Of a DNA stretch of 15,647 nucleotides, positions 1-6,703 are shown in pieces. Location of the stretch: positions 1 to 15,647 of the forward strand of contig CAAFZP010000126.1 in the NCBI GenBank assembly GCA_900767585.1. The letters are read 5' to 3'. The DNA comes from Lachnospiraceae bacterium (lineage in GTDB: Bacteria; Bacillota; Clostridia; Lachnospirales; Lachnospiraceae). A program made the position numbers and the translations under genes. Within the stretch, counting starts at the first letter, position 1, and the number at the start of each line of letters is the position of its first letter. The notes under the pieces were generated by a model. The model did no database searches. It was not told where the DNA came from and worked only from the letters and a program-made list of their open reading frames with translations.

Positions 1-115
1 ATTCGCTTACAAAACGGGATTTTCGTTTACAAAGTGGGAATCTCGTTTACAAAATGAGATTTTCATTTACAAAGAGGGACTCTTGCGTTACAAACGGGAC
101 TCTCATTCTACATTT
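1..115. repeat. Degenerate 20-bp tandem array
   Basis: Five to six units with an exact 20-bp step start at positions 1, 21, 41, 61, 81 and 101. Each has the core TTTACAAA (or a near variant) followed by a GGGA-like block and a pyrimidine-rich joint such as TCTCG. The last units are decayed, and the fifth core is shifted by one base. A 20-bp step is not a multiple of three, so this is not coding repetition. Candidate identities are the multi-repeat end of an IS21-like insertion sequence, where internal end repeats bind the transposase, or an iteron-like protein binding array. No transposase gene is in the window, so the choice is open. The array may continue to the left of the window. Confidence 0.7.
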
Positions 116-153
116 CACCTTAATTAGCTATTAGAGTATGTTTGAGTTCTCTT

Positions 154-218
154 AATCATGATTTTATATCATCTTTTCATGATAAAAGATGGACATAAAA
201 AAATTAATAAGGTATACT
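154..218 (+). promoter_or_regulatory. Promoter and twin palindromes of the restriction-modification operon
   Basis: A sigma-A type promoter is seen as TGGACA (190-195), a 17-bp spacer and TATACT (213-218). Two palindromes lie just upstream. AATCATGATT is at 154-163. A larger one, with arms CATCTTTT (170-177) and AAAAGATG (184-191), has its right arm touching the -35 box. Both contain TCATGAT (156-162 and 177-183), exactly 21 bp apart, which is two helical turns. This layout suits a dimeric Cro-like repressor, and the first gene of the operon encodes such a protein. Binding is inferred. Confidence 0.55.
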
Positions 219-268
219 TAATAAATCTATATTCGCTTTACTAGAAGCTGCGGTTATAGGAGGATAAT

Positions 269-475
269 ATGGGAGTTAGATATGTAAAATTGTGGAAACT
301 CTTATTAGATAAAGGATTAAAAAGAACAGACTTAATATCACAGGCAGGCATTAGCAGTAATGTTCTTGCAAAACTTGGAAGAGATGAATTTGTCGCTATG
401 GAAAGCGTTTCAAAAATATGCAAAGCATTGAATTGTGATATTGGGGATATTATGGAAATGGTAGATGAGGAGTAG
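269..475 (+). CDS. Cro/C1-type HTH regulator (YozG-like), probable controller of the R-M operon
   Basis: A 68-aa protein made almost entirely of one helix-turn-helix domain of the small Cro/C1 (YozG/HTH_26) type. The N-terminal helix carries LWKLLLDKGLKRTDL. The recognition helix region is around SSNVLAKLGRDE (residues 30-41), and the family-typical ending is KICKALNCDIGDIME. The start is fixed by AGGAGG at 258-263, five bases before the ATG. It lies 9 bp upstream of the first methyltransferase in the same AT-rich block, so it is probably the controller of the restriction-modification genes, like C proteins elsewhere. It is shorter than and not obviously a classical C protein, so the regulatory role is inferred from position and the palindromes at 154-191. 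Confidence 0.85.
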   Translation: MGVRYVKLWKLLLDKGLKRTDLISQAGISSNVLAKLGRDEFVAMESVSKICKALNCDIGDIMEMVDEE

Positions 476-484
476 TAAAAATAG

Positions 485-1543
485 ATGGAGAAACTGACAG
501 CTATTGATTTATTTTGTGGTGCGGGTGGACTGCATCTTGGATTTGAAAAATCTGGATATGATATAAAACTTTGCATTGATAACAATGATCTTGTAGAGAG
601 AACGCATAGACGTAATTTCCCTAATATTCCCATTATAAATGGAGACATACGAGAGGTTACAGCTGATCAGATTCGAGAATACCTGGGCAAAGATTCGTTA
701 GACGTAGTAATTGGAGGTCCGCCTTGTCAGGGCTTTTCAACAATTGGACATAGGGCATCATCTGATCCTGAAAAACGATATGCTCATGATGCAAGAAACG
801 AATTAGTACTAGTATATGCTAACCTTATTAAAGAATTACGACCGAAATTCATTGTAATGGAGAATGTTAAAGGAATATTGACCTTGGATAAAGGTGCATA
901 TCTGAAAAATGTAATGCAGACATTACATGACGCGGGTTACAATGCAGAATATAAGCTGATAAACATGGCAGATTATGGTGTTCCGGAGATCAGAAATCGA
1001 GTAATTATTATTGGTAATCGAGTTGGATTACCAGTTGAATTTCCATTACCTGATCATTCTGATAATCCAGAGGATGGATTGCCTGCTTGGAATGCATGTG
1101 GACCAGTATTGGAAGATTTGGTAGGGTTGCCTGATACTCCAGAGTTTAATCATGTTGCTTTAAAACACACACCTAAGAATATTGAACGATATAAACTTAT
1201 TCCACAGGGAGGAAGATTACCGGAAGAAGAACTTTCTCCTGAATTATATCGAAAGAACTTTGGCAATACATTTAAGCGATTAGATCCGAATAGACCTGCA
1301 TTGACTATGGTTCCTGGAAACGATGCATTTCCAATTCATCCTACTTTGCACAGAAGTTTAACTGTTAGAGAAGCAGCAAGAATTCAGACGTTTCCAGACT
1401 GGATGATTTTCGAAGGGAATCGTAGGCAGCAGGGACATCAAGTAGGAAATGCAGTACCACCGATGTTTTCACATAAATTAGGTAATTTCATTAAAGAACA
1501 AATTGAAAAAGCAAAGGAATTAGGTCTATATGAATGCGATTGA
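485..1543 (+). CDS. DNA (cytosine-5-)-methyltransferase, first of a pair
   Basis: A 352-aa C5-cytosine methyltransferase that transfers a methyl group from S-adenosylmethionine to cytosine in its target site. Visible motifs in order: motif I AIDLFCGAGG (6-15, SAM binding); motif IV GGPPCQGFS with catalytic Cys81; motif VI MENVKG (125-130); motif VIII as EIRNR (168-172), with Glu where Gln is usual; and motifs IX-X from RPALTMVPG (270-278) to QVGNAVPP (319-326). The target recognition region lies between about residues 185 and 265. Length is ordinary for the family. A GAGGAG at 467-472 is rather far (12 bp) from the ATG, so translation may be coupled to the upstream HTH gene. Its last 14 bases overlap the next methyltransferase. 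Low GC and frequent AGA arginine codons suggest acquisition by transfer. Confidence 0.95.
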   Translation: MEKLTAIDLFCGAGGLHLGFEKSGYDIKLCIDNNDLVERTHRRNFPNIPIINGDIREVTADQIREYLGKDSLDVVIGGPPCQGFSTIGHRASSDPEKRYAHDARNELVLVYANLIKELRPKFIVMENVKGILTLDKGAYLKNVMQTLHDAGYNAEYKLINMADYGVPEIRNRVIIIGNRVGLPVEFPLPDHSDNPEDGLPAWNACGPVLEDLVGLPDTPEFNHVALKHTPKNIERYKLIPQGGRLPEEELSPELYRKNFGNTFKRLDPNRPALTMVPGNDAFPIHPTLHRSLTVREAARIQTFPDWMIFEGNRRQQGHQVGNAVPPMFSHKLGNFIKEQIEKAKELGLYECD

Positions 1544-2597
1544 TTTATTTTCTGGTGCGGGTGGATTAACGCTTGCTACTAGAAATAGTGGTTTTGATAT
1601 TATTTTATCAAATGAGGTGAATCCAGTATTTGCTAATACTCATCATCATAACTTTCCTGAGATACCGATGGTTACGGAGGATATTAATAACTTAACAAGA
1701 GAAGTTATTAGTGAATACACAAAAGGGAAGGAAGTTGATCTTGTAGAAGGTGGTCCACCTTGTCAGGGATTTTCTCTTTTTGGGAAAAGAAGATTTGTTA
1801 ATACACAGGGATATGATCCGCAAAAAGATTCGCGGAATTATTTGGTATATCAGTACATCAGAATTGTGAGAGAAACTCGCCCAAAGTTTTTTTTCATGGA
1901 AAATGTGAAGGGCTTTACTAATTTAGATAACGGTCTTTTTGTTGAAAAAGTAAAAAAGGAATTTGAAAAGTTAGGATACAAAAATATTTGGTGTTCTGTT
2001 GTATGTGCTGCAGATTATGGTGTTCCACAAGAAAGATACAGAATGTTTATGATTGGTAATAGGCTTGGAATTGATTTTGTTCCGCCCGAACCAACGCATT
2101 TTCCAATTGGTTCTGGGAAAAAACCAGAATATTGTACAGTTGGAGATGTGATTATGGATTTGGTGGGACGCGAAAATGAAATTCCTAATCATGTACCGCT
2201 TCAACACAAGCCAATCGTTGCAGCTCGATATGGATATGTCAAGGAAGGATGTAAATTAAATGTTGATGATTTACCGCCGGAACTTGCAGTTGCTACTAGA
2301 AGGGATTCGAAAACTGGAAAAGTTGCAAATTATAGTCATGTGTATAAGCGATTAGACAGAAAAAAACCATCAACAACAATGGTTCCGGGACACAACGCAT
2401 TTCCAATACATCCAACATTAAATAGAACTCTGACAGCTAGGGAAGCAGCAAGAATTCAGACGTTTCCTGATGACCACGAGTTTTTTGGAACAAGACAGGA
2501 GCAATGCATTCAGGTGGGAAATGCCGTACCTCCCAAAATGGCAGAACCATTCTTAAAGAAGATTCATCAGTATCTTGAGGAAGGAGTAAAAAAATGA
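1530..2597 (+). CDS. DNA (cytosine-5-)-methyltransferase, second of a pair
   Basis: A 355-aa C5-cytosine methyltransferase. Motif I is AIDLFSGAGG (3-12), motif IV GGPPCQGFS with catalytic Cys78, motif VI MENVKG (123-128), motif VIII QERYR (167-171), and motif X QVGNAVPP (328-335). It starts inside the end of the first methyltransferase (14-bp overlap) and ends in an ATGA overlap with the endonuclease gene, so the three are translationally linked. Outside the catalytic core the two enzymes share a block around MVPGxxAFPIHPTL and REAARIQTFPD. Their target recognition regions (about 190-275 here) differ. That is expected when each modifies one strand of an asymmetric site, as in the known HgaI and LlaJI systems. 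The actual site cannot be read from the sequence. Confidence 0.95.
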   Translation: MNAIDLFSGAGGLTLATRNSGFDIILSNEVNPVFANTHHHNFPEIPMVTEDINNLTREVISEYTKGKEVDLVEGGPPCQGFSLFGKRRFVNTQGYDPQKDSRNYLVYQYIRIVRETRPKFFFMENVKGFTNLDNGLFVEKVKKEFEKLGYKNIWCSVVCAADYGVPQERYRMFMIGNRLGIDFVPPEPTHFPIGSGKKPEYCTVGDVIMDLVGRENEIPNHVPLQHKPIVAARYGYVKEGCKLNVDDLPPELAVATRRDSKTGKVANYSHVYKRLDRKKPSTTMVPGHNAFPIHPTLNRTLTAREAARIQTFPDDHEFFGTRQEQCIQVGNAVPPKMAEPFLKKIHQYLEEGVKK

Positions 2598-4105
2598 GTC
2601 ATGACAGCGAAGCAGCGTATGCATCTGGCGAAATAGCAGATATTATTCAAGGAAAAGCTGTGAGATTTTTCGGAACCTTAACAGCTGGTGGAATTTGGAC
2701 ATTAAGTGCAGGACGGGAAGGAAGCACAGCATGGCCTTTAGCAGACGGTGTGATTCAGGCAAAGAATTCAAAACCAACGGTTCAAGACGTGAATATTGCT
2801 TTTGAATATAAAAGACCGAATGAAGGTGTTCATGGGATCTTAACTGCAGTTGGTCAGTCGTTGGCATATCTTGAAAAGGGATATGATGCATCTGTAATTT
2901 GTATCCCCAAAATATATACGAGTCATGCTGATCCAGGAACACATGTAAAAAATATAATAGAAACTACAGCACCAGCTGCGCCAATTACTGTGTACACATA
3001 TGATACTCCTAATATGGCAAAAATAAGGCCATTTAGTAAGAAATTAACATGTATTAGAGATATTGATCTTTCAAAAAGCATAGTGCATCGTTCGGCAGGA
3101 TCAAAGAAAATTTCTGGTCAGATTAGCACAGTTTGGGCACATGTACGTGAAGGTATGAGTCATCCAGATGCATTTTTTAGATATTGCCAAGGAGTAAAGA
3201 TTATTTCTTCTGTCGGTGAAGATAAATCAAAATATATATTGCCAAAAGAAATAACAGATGCTGTTAAGCGAGTAAATCCAATTGCGGATCCGTGGATGTA
3301 TTTATCAAATACTTCGGGAGATAGTATGTCAGATATGGCTTGGAGATATGTTTGGTTTAATTACTATTTTTGGCCGGGACTTATGCCAATATATACTTCA
3401 AAATCACCTTATATTATAAATGATGTTGAGACAAGAATTAGAATTGATGCAACGACAATGCAAAAACTCTTTTCAGGAAGAAAGGATTCAATCAAGTCAA
3501 AGTTGGTTGAAAATCTCAACGTGATCCCGGGATATACTGAAGATGATGCTTGGGAAGAATATGTGAGGAAGGTTCGAAAAGATGCACATAGTTATCGAGA
3601 GGTAATTGATTCTGGTTTATATCAAATTGGCTTGATTGATGCAGATAGTTTATTAACAGACTATGGATACAAATATGTAAATGCATGTGAAAAGGCTGGA
3701 AATGATCCGTACAATGACGAACCAATGAATATATTAAGAGCGGTTAGCTTGCAAATTGGTAGGTTTGATGTCTTTCTGTATACCATATATAAGTATTCAC
3801 AGGATAGATTTCAAGTATATTTTGATGCTTTTACCAAAGAGAAAAAAATGAAGGCTGGACATAAAATTGTTTTTCAGTCCGCAAGCTATCTGGATTGGTT
3901 AGATGATGTATTAACCAATCAACTTCATATGTATAAAAAGACAACGTTAAGAGCAGGAGGAACAAGAAAACCGTTTCAAGCAGAAATGGCATACTTAAAA
4001 AAACTTGGATTCATTTATCCTGATAATGTGTTTAAGCGTGGAACTGGATTAAATATTGACTGGCCTCTTGTAGAAGGAAGTTTAATGTATTTCCAAGGAA
4101 TATAA
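2594..4105 (+). CDS. Probable type II restriction endonuclease (PD-(D/E)XK fold)
   Basis: A 503-aa protein not recognised as a named enzyme. The N-terminal part shows a pattern fitting the PD-(D/E)XK nuclease core: PLAD ending in Asp51, then AFEYKRP with Glu71-x-Lys73, then a helix with VGQSLAYL (Gln88 and Tyr92). This is followed by a hydrophobic strand ASVICIP. The remaining 400 residues have no motif I can name and probably hold target recognition. The ATG overlaps the preceding stop (ATGA), with AAGGAG at 2581-2586 seven bases upstream. Being the last gene of an HTH-M-M operon supports the endonuclease role, and a late position lets methylation come first. A large one-chain nuclease with two methyltransferases fits a type IIS-like enzyme. 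Role is inferred, as no catalytic test is possible here. Confidence 0.75.
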   Translation: MSHDSEAAYASGEIADIIQGKAVRFFGTLTAGGIWTLSAGREGSTAWPLADGVIQAKNSKPTVQDVNIAFEYKRPNEGVHGILTAVGQSLAYLEKGYDASVICIPKIYTSHADPGTHVKNIIETTAPAAPITVYTYDTPNMAKIRPFSKKLTCIRDIDLSKSIVHRSAGSKKISGQISTVWAHVREGMSHPDAFFRYCQGVKIISSVGEDKSKYILPKEITDAVKRVNPIADPWMYLSNTSGDSMSDMAWRYVWFNYYFWPGLMPIYTSKSPYIINDVETRIRIDATTMQKLFSGRKDSIKSKLVENLNVIPGYTEDDAWEEYVRKVRKDAHSYREVIDSGLYQIGLIDADSLLTDYGYKYVNACEKAGNDPYNDEPMNILRAVSLQIGRFDVFLYTIYKYSQDRFQVYFDAFTKEKKMKAGHKIVFQSASYLDWLDDVLTNQLHMYKKTTLRAGGTRKPFQAEMAYLKKLGFIYPDNVFKRGTGLNIDWPLVEGSLMYFQGI

Positions 4106-4300
4106 AACTATGTAATAAAAAAGAAGCACTTCTACCAAATATGGCATTCAGCTTACGATGATTACAACTTATGGGGTTAAGACTAACAAATATAGTAGTA
4201 TTGTGGGAGTCAAGTTGTATTGGAAGACTTATTCGATAATTAAATTAGAGATCTAAATATTACTAAAAAAATTAAATTTAGACCGCTGATTGGTTAACAG
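4106..4300. other. AT-rich intergenic tail of the R-M island
   Basis: No open reading frame, RNA gene or clear repeat is seen in this stretch. It keeps the AT-rich composition of the restriction genes. The higher-GC sequence typical of the rest of the window begins at the terminator hairpin that follows. Confidence 0.5.
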
Positions 4301-4332
4301 GACGTCCGCTTATATGGCGGGCGCCTTTTTTT
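4301..4332 (+). terminator. Intrinsic terminator of the R-M operon
   Basis: Stem GACGTCCGC (4301-4309) pairs with GCGGGCGCC (4317-4325), with one A-C mismatch and one G-U pair. The loop is 7 nt and is followed by seven T (4326-4332). It lies about 200 bp after the endonuclease stop. Confidence 0.8.
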
Positions 4333-4383
4333 GTGAAATCTCTGTGAAAGCCATTGACGGAGCCCGCCCGCATGTTAAAATAC

Positions 4384-4411
4384 TTGACAATTCAAGAAAG
4401 TGAAGAATAAT
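4384..4411 (+). promoter_or_regulatory. Promoter of the zinc-ribbon membrane protein gene
   Basis: TTGACA (4384-4389) is a perfect -35 box. A 16-bp spacer leads to AATAAT (4406-4411) as -10. It sits downstream of the terminator at 4301 and about 35 bp upstream of the next gene. Confidence 0.6.
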
Positions 4412-4447
4412 GGATATCCGGATTGGATATAGTTATGGAGGATGTTT

Positions 4448-4843
4448 ATGAGACAGAAATTGATGGATTTTATGCGCGGTAGAAATGGAACGGATCAGCT
4501 TTCCATGTGTATGATGTGGGCGGCGTGTATCTTGGTTTTTATCGATATGTTTGTAAGAAGCAATATACTCAGCACGATTGCATTTGTGACCTTTGCATTT
4601 GCATATTTCCGTGTGTTCTCCAGAAATATTGGCAAGCGTCAGGATGAGAATACATGGTTCTTGAATAAGACGTATAAACTACGCATGTGGGGACGGAAAG
4701 AGAAAAGCCACATGACGATGCGCAAGACACACCACATCTATCGTTGTCCGGAATGTAAGCAGAAAATTCGTATCCCAAAGGGAAAAGGAAAGATCGAGAT
4801 ACGTTGTCCGAAGTGCAGCGCACGGTTTATAAAGAACAGCTAA
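4448..4843 (+). CDS. Small membrane protein with C-terminal zinc ribbon
   Basis: A 131-aa protein with two predicted membrane segments near residues 18-36 and 40-55. A basic linker follows, then a C-terminal zinc ribbon with CPEC (100-103) and CPKC (120-123), 16 residues apart, with a basic KGKGK loop between. An in-frame ATG at 4442 exists, but the GGAGG at 4437-4441 touches it directly. The ATG at 4448 has a proper 6-bp spacing and is chosen. Proteins of this build are common in Lachnospiraceae and have no established role known to me. It is 46 bp upstream of the DUF5685 gene and may be co-transcribed with it. Confidence 0.8.
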   Translation: MRQKLMDFMRGRNGTDQLSMCMMWAACILVFIDMFVRSNILSTIAFVTFAFAYFRVFSRNIGKRQDENTWFLNKTYKLRMWGRKEKSHMTMRKTHHIYRCPECKQKIRIPKGKGKIEIRCPKCSARFIKNS

Positions 4844-4889
4844 TGTATAAAATAGAAATAAGAAAGCCGTTTAACTCGGAGGTGGAACG

Positions 4890-5735
4890 ATGTTTGGATA
4901 TGTGACGGTGAACAAGCCGGAAATGAAAGTCAAAGATTACGAGCGGTATCGCATGTATTATTGCGGCGTCTGCCATGCACTCCGGAATACGGACGGCGCG
5001 ATGGGACAGATGTCACTTACGTATGATTCGACGTTTGCCGCGGTTCTTCTGACCGCTTTATATGAGCCGGATACGCAGATGAAAGAAGCAGCGTGCATGG
5101 TGCATCCGGTTGGAAAGAAAAAATATCTGGTAAATGAGGTCATACAGTATATTGCAGATATGAATCTCATTCTGACCTACTACAAATGTCTCGATGACTG
5201 GGCGGATGACCGGAAATTCACCAGACTTTGTTACAGCAGTTTTATACGGAAGCGTGTGCGCAAGATCGGTCAGGTCTATCCGGAGAAACTGGCGAAGATC
5301 CGGGAGTCTCTGCGGACATTATCTGCCTGTGAGCGAAAGCATGTGACGAATCTGGATTTGCTTGCCGGAACCTTTGGTGATATCATGGCAGAGATTCTTT
5401 CATATAAGTCGACACGCGGGATTGACTGGTCGGAGGAACTGCGGAGACTCGGTTACCAGCTTGGCAAATTCATTTATATCCTCGACGCATACGATGATGT
5501 ACAGGAGGATATCGAGAAGAACCGGTTCAATCCATTGAAGGAGTTATACCGTGAGCTGTCGAAAGAGCAGTTCGACAGTTACGTGAAAGAAATCCTTATG
5601 ATGATTGCCACCGATATGGCGAAAATCTATGAGTGTCTGCCAATCGTCGAAGAGACAGCCATCCTCCGCAACATTATCTATTCCGGAATCTGGGTAAGGT
5701 TTATGACGAAACAAAATGACGCAGAAAATAAGTAA
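4890..5735 (+). CDS. DUF5685 family protein
   Basis: A 281-aa, largely alpha-helical soluble protein that I recognise as the DUF5685 family of Clostridia, function unknown. The N-terminus (MFGYVTVNKPEMKVKDYERY) is the family hallmark. It contains CGVC (25-28) and two Asp-rich stretches, DDWADD (102-107) and DAYDDVQED (199-207). These lie in helical context and are reminiscent of the metal-binding Asp motifs of isoprenoid synthase folds. That resemblance is my inference, not family knowledge. The start follows a strong GGAGGTGG (4878-4885). The J-domain gene follows after a 313-bp structured gap, a pairing that suggests a shared job. Confidence 0.85.
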   Translation: MFGYVTVNKPEMKVKDYERYRMYYCGVCHALRNTDGAMGQMSLTYDSTFAAVLLTALYEPDTQMKEAACMVHPVGKKKYLVNEVIQYIADMNLILTYYKCLDDWADDRKFTRLCYSSFIRKRVRKIGQVYPEKLAKIRESLRTLSACERKHVTNLDLLAGTFGDIMAEILSYKSTRGIDWSEELRRLGYQLGKFIYILDAYDDVQEDIEKNRFNPLKELYRELSKEQFDSYVKEILMMIATDMAKIYECLPIVEETAILRNIIYSGIWVRFMTKQNDAENK

Positions 5736-6029
5736 TTTGTGAAACATTTTATAGAAGTGGATAGAGTTTGCACATGAAACATAATTCTTAAGCAGACCGT
5801 TGAAGCACGCTGGTACTTAATGAATGGCAAACTTGTTTGTCATGAATTTAGTACCATTGCGTGATGAACCGAGCGCGGAGGGCGCTTATGAATCGAAGAT
5901 TCATAATTAGGATGCGCCCGACAACTTACCACAGAGCAAAGCGATGTGGTGATACCAGAGAGCGTGTCTGCGTAGAATATGTTTCATGTGTAAACTGTAC
6001 CACAGATGTATATATGTTTCACAATTACT
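5731..6029. repeat. Nested inverted repeat of about 300 bp between DUF5685 and dnaJ-like genes
   Basis: The whole gap is symmetric. AGTAATT (5731-5737) and GTGAAACAT (5739-5747) match AATTACT (6023-6029) and ATGTTTCAC (6014-6022). Further in, CACATGAAACATA (5771-5783) matches TATGTTTCATGTG (5978-5990), and GCAGAC (5792-5797) matches GTCTGC (5966-5971). Inside lies a long hairpin (5806-5863) with arms CACGC/GCGTG, GGTACT/AGTACC and CAAAC/GTTTG, then the structured motif described separately. The element overlaps the DUF5685 stop codon and ends 19 bp before the J-domain start. It could be a miniature inverted-repeat element or an intercistronic RNA that folds and is processed. No target-site duplication is evident. 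Confidence 0.7.
5877..5953 (+). repeat. Structured repeat motif, copy A
   Basis: Stem GGGCGC (5880-5885) pairs with GCGCCC (5914-5919). It encloses a 9-bp hairpin (5886-5894 with 5898-5906, loop GAA) and an unpaired TTAGGAT (5907-5913). After an 8-nt linker, ACCACA (5928-5933) pairs with TGTGGT (5945-5950) around an 11-nt loop starting GAGC and ending GCGA. The same layout recurs at 6704-6782 with compensating base changes, which supports a functional RNA fold. Strand is inferred from gene direction. Confidence 0.7.
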
Positions 6030-6048
6030 GATTGAGAAAGGAATTAGC

Positions 6049-6702
6049 ATGAAAGATCCTTATGAAGTTCTGGGGCTTCCACATGGTGCCTCGGAAGAAG
6101 AAGTGAAAAAAGCATATCGAAATCTAAGCCGGAAATACCACCCGGATGCCAATATCAACAACCCAAACGCAGCGCAGGCAGAAGAGAAGTTCAAAGAAGT
6201 GCAGGCGGCATATAAGAGCATCATGGACGGAAATACAGGTTCCTCATATGGTGGCAGCAGTTATGGCGGGTTTGATGGATTTGGCGGATTCGGAGGATTC
6301 GGTTCGGATGCATTCCGGCGTGCCAGAAATGAAGGCGGCGGTATGAGTCAGGATGATTCCCATCTGGCCGCGGCACAGAATTTCATCATGAATCAGATGT
6401 TTACAGAGGCACTTCGTACGCTGGAGGATATAGACGACCGGACGGGCAGATGGTATTATCTGAGTGCGGCTGCGAACTTAGGAGCAGGGAATCAGGCAAC
6501 AGCGATGGAGCATATCGACCGTGCGATTGCGATGGAACCGAATAACATGGAATACAAACAGATGAAGCAGCGGATGCAGGGTGGCAGCAACTGGTATGTG
6601 CAGCGAGGCATGGGATATGGAATGCCGGATGTGCGTTCCGATAACTGGTGCATGGATATGTGCCTGTTAAATTTGCTCTGTAATTGCTGCACACCATGTT
6701 AG
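6049..6702 (+). CDS. DnaJ-like J-domain protein with Cys-rich C-terminus
   Basis: A 217-aa J-domain co-chaperone that should stimulate a DnaK-type Hsp70. The N-terminal J domain (about 1-62) has the HPD motif at residues 31-33 (RKYHPDAN). A Gly/Phe-rich linker follows (GSSYGG to GFGGFGGFG, about 63-90). Then comes a TPR-like helical region (about 105-180, including AAQNFIMNQMFTEAL and HIDRAIAMEPNN). It lacks the DnaJ zinc fingers and substrate domains, so it is a specialised type III form. The last 20 residues contain six cysteines, including CNCC. The reading frame is open 63 bases further upstream, but AAAGGA at 6038-6043 and the J-domain consensus fix the ATG at 6049. The upstream extension lies inside the inverted repeat. 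Confidence 0.9.
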   Translation: MKDPYEVLGLPHGASEEEVKKAYRNLSRKYHPDANINNPNAAQAEEKFKEVQAAYKSIMDGNTGSSYGGSSYGGFDGFGGFGGFGSDAFRRARNEGGGMSQDDSHLAAAQNFIMNQMFTEALRTLEDIDDRTGRWYYLSAAANLGAGNQATAMEHIDRAIAMEPNNMEYKQMKQRMQGGSNWYVQRGMGYGMPDVRSDNWCMDMCLLNLLCNCCTPC

Positions 6703-6703
6703 A

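Noticed and set aside
1..115. CRISPR array
   Set aside because: The units are contiguous 20-bp repeats with no unique spacers and no cas genes nearby.
4442..4447. ATG at 4442 as start of the zinc-ribbon membrane protein
   Set aside because: The GGAGG directly abuts it. ATG 4448 has correct spacing.
5986..6048. N-terminal extension of the J-domain protein
   Set aside because: These codons fall in the arm of the inverted repeat. The ATG at 6049 has a ribosome binding site and starts the J-domain consensus MKDPYEVLG.
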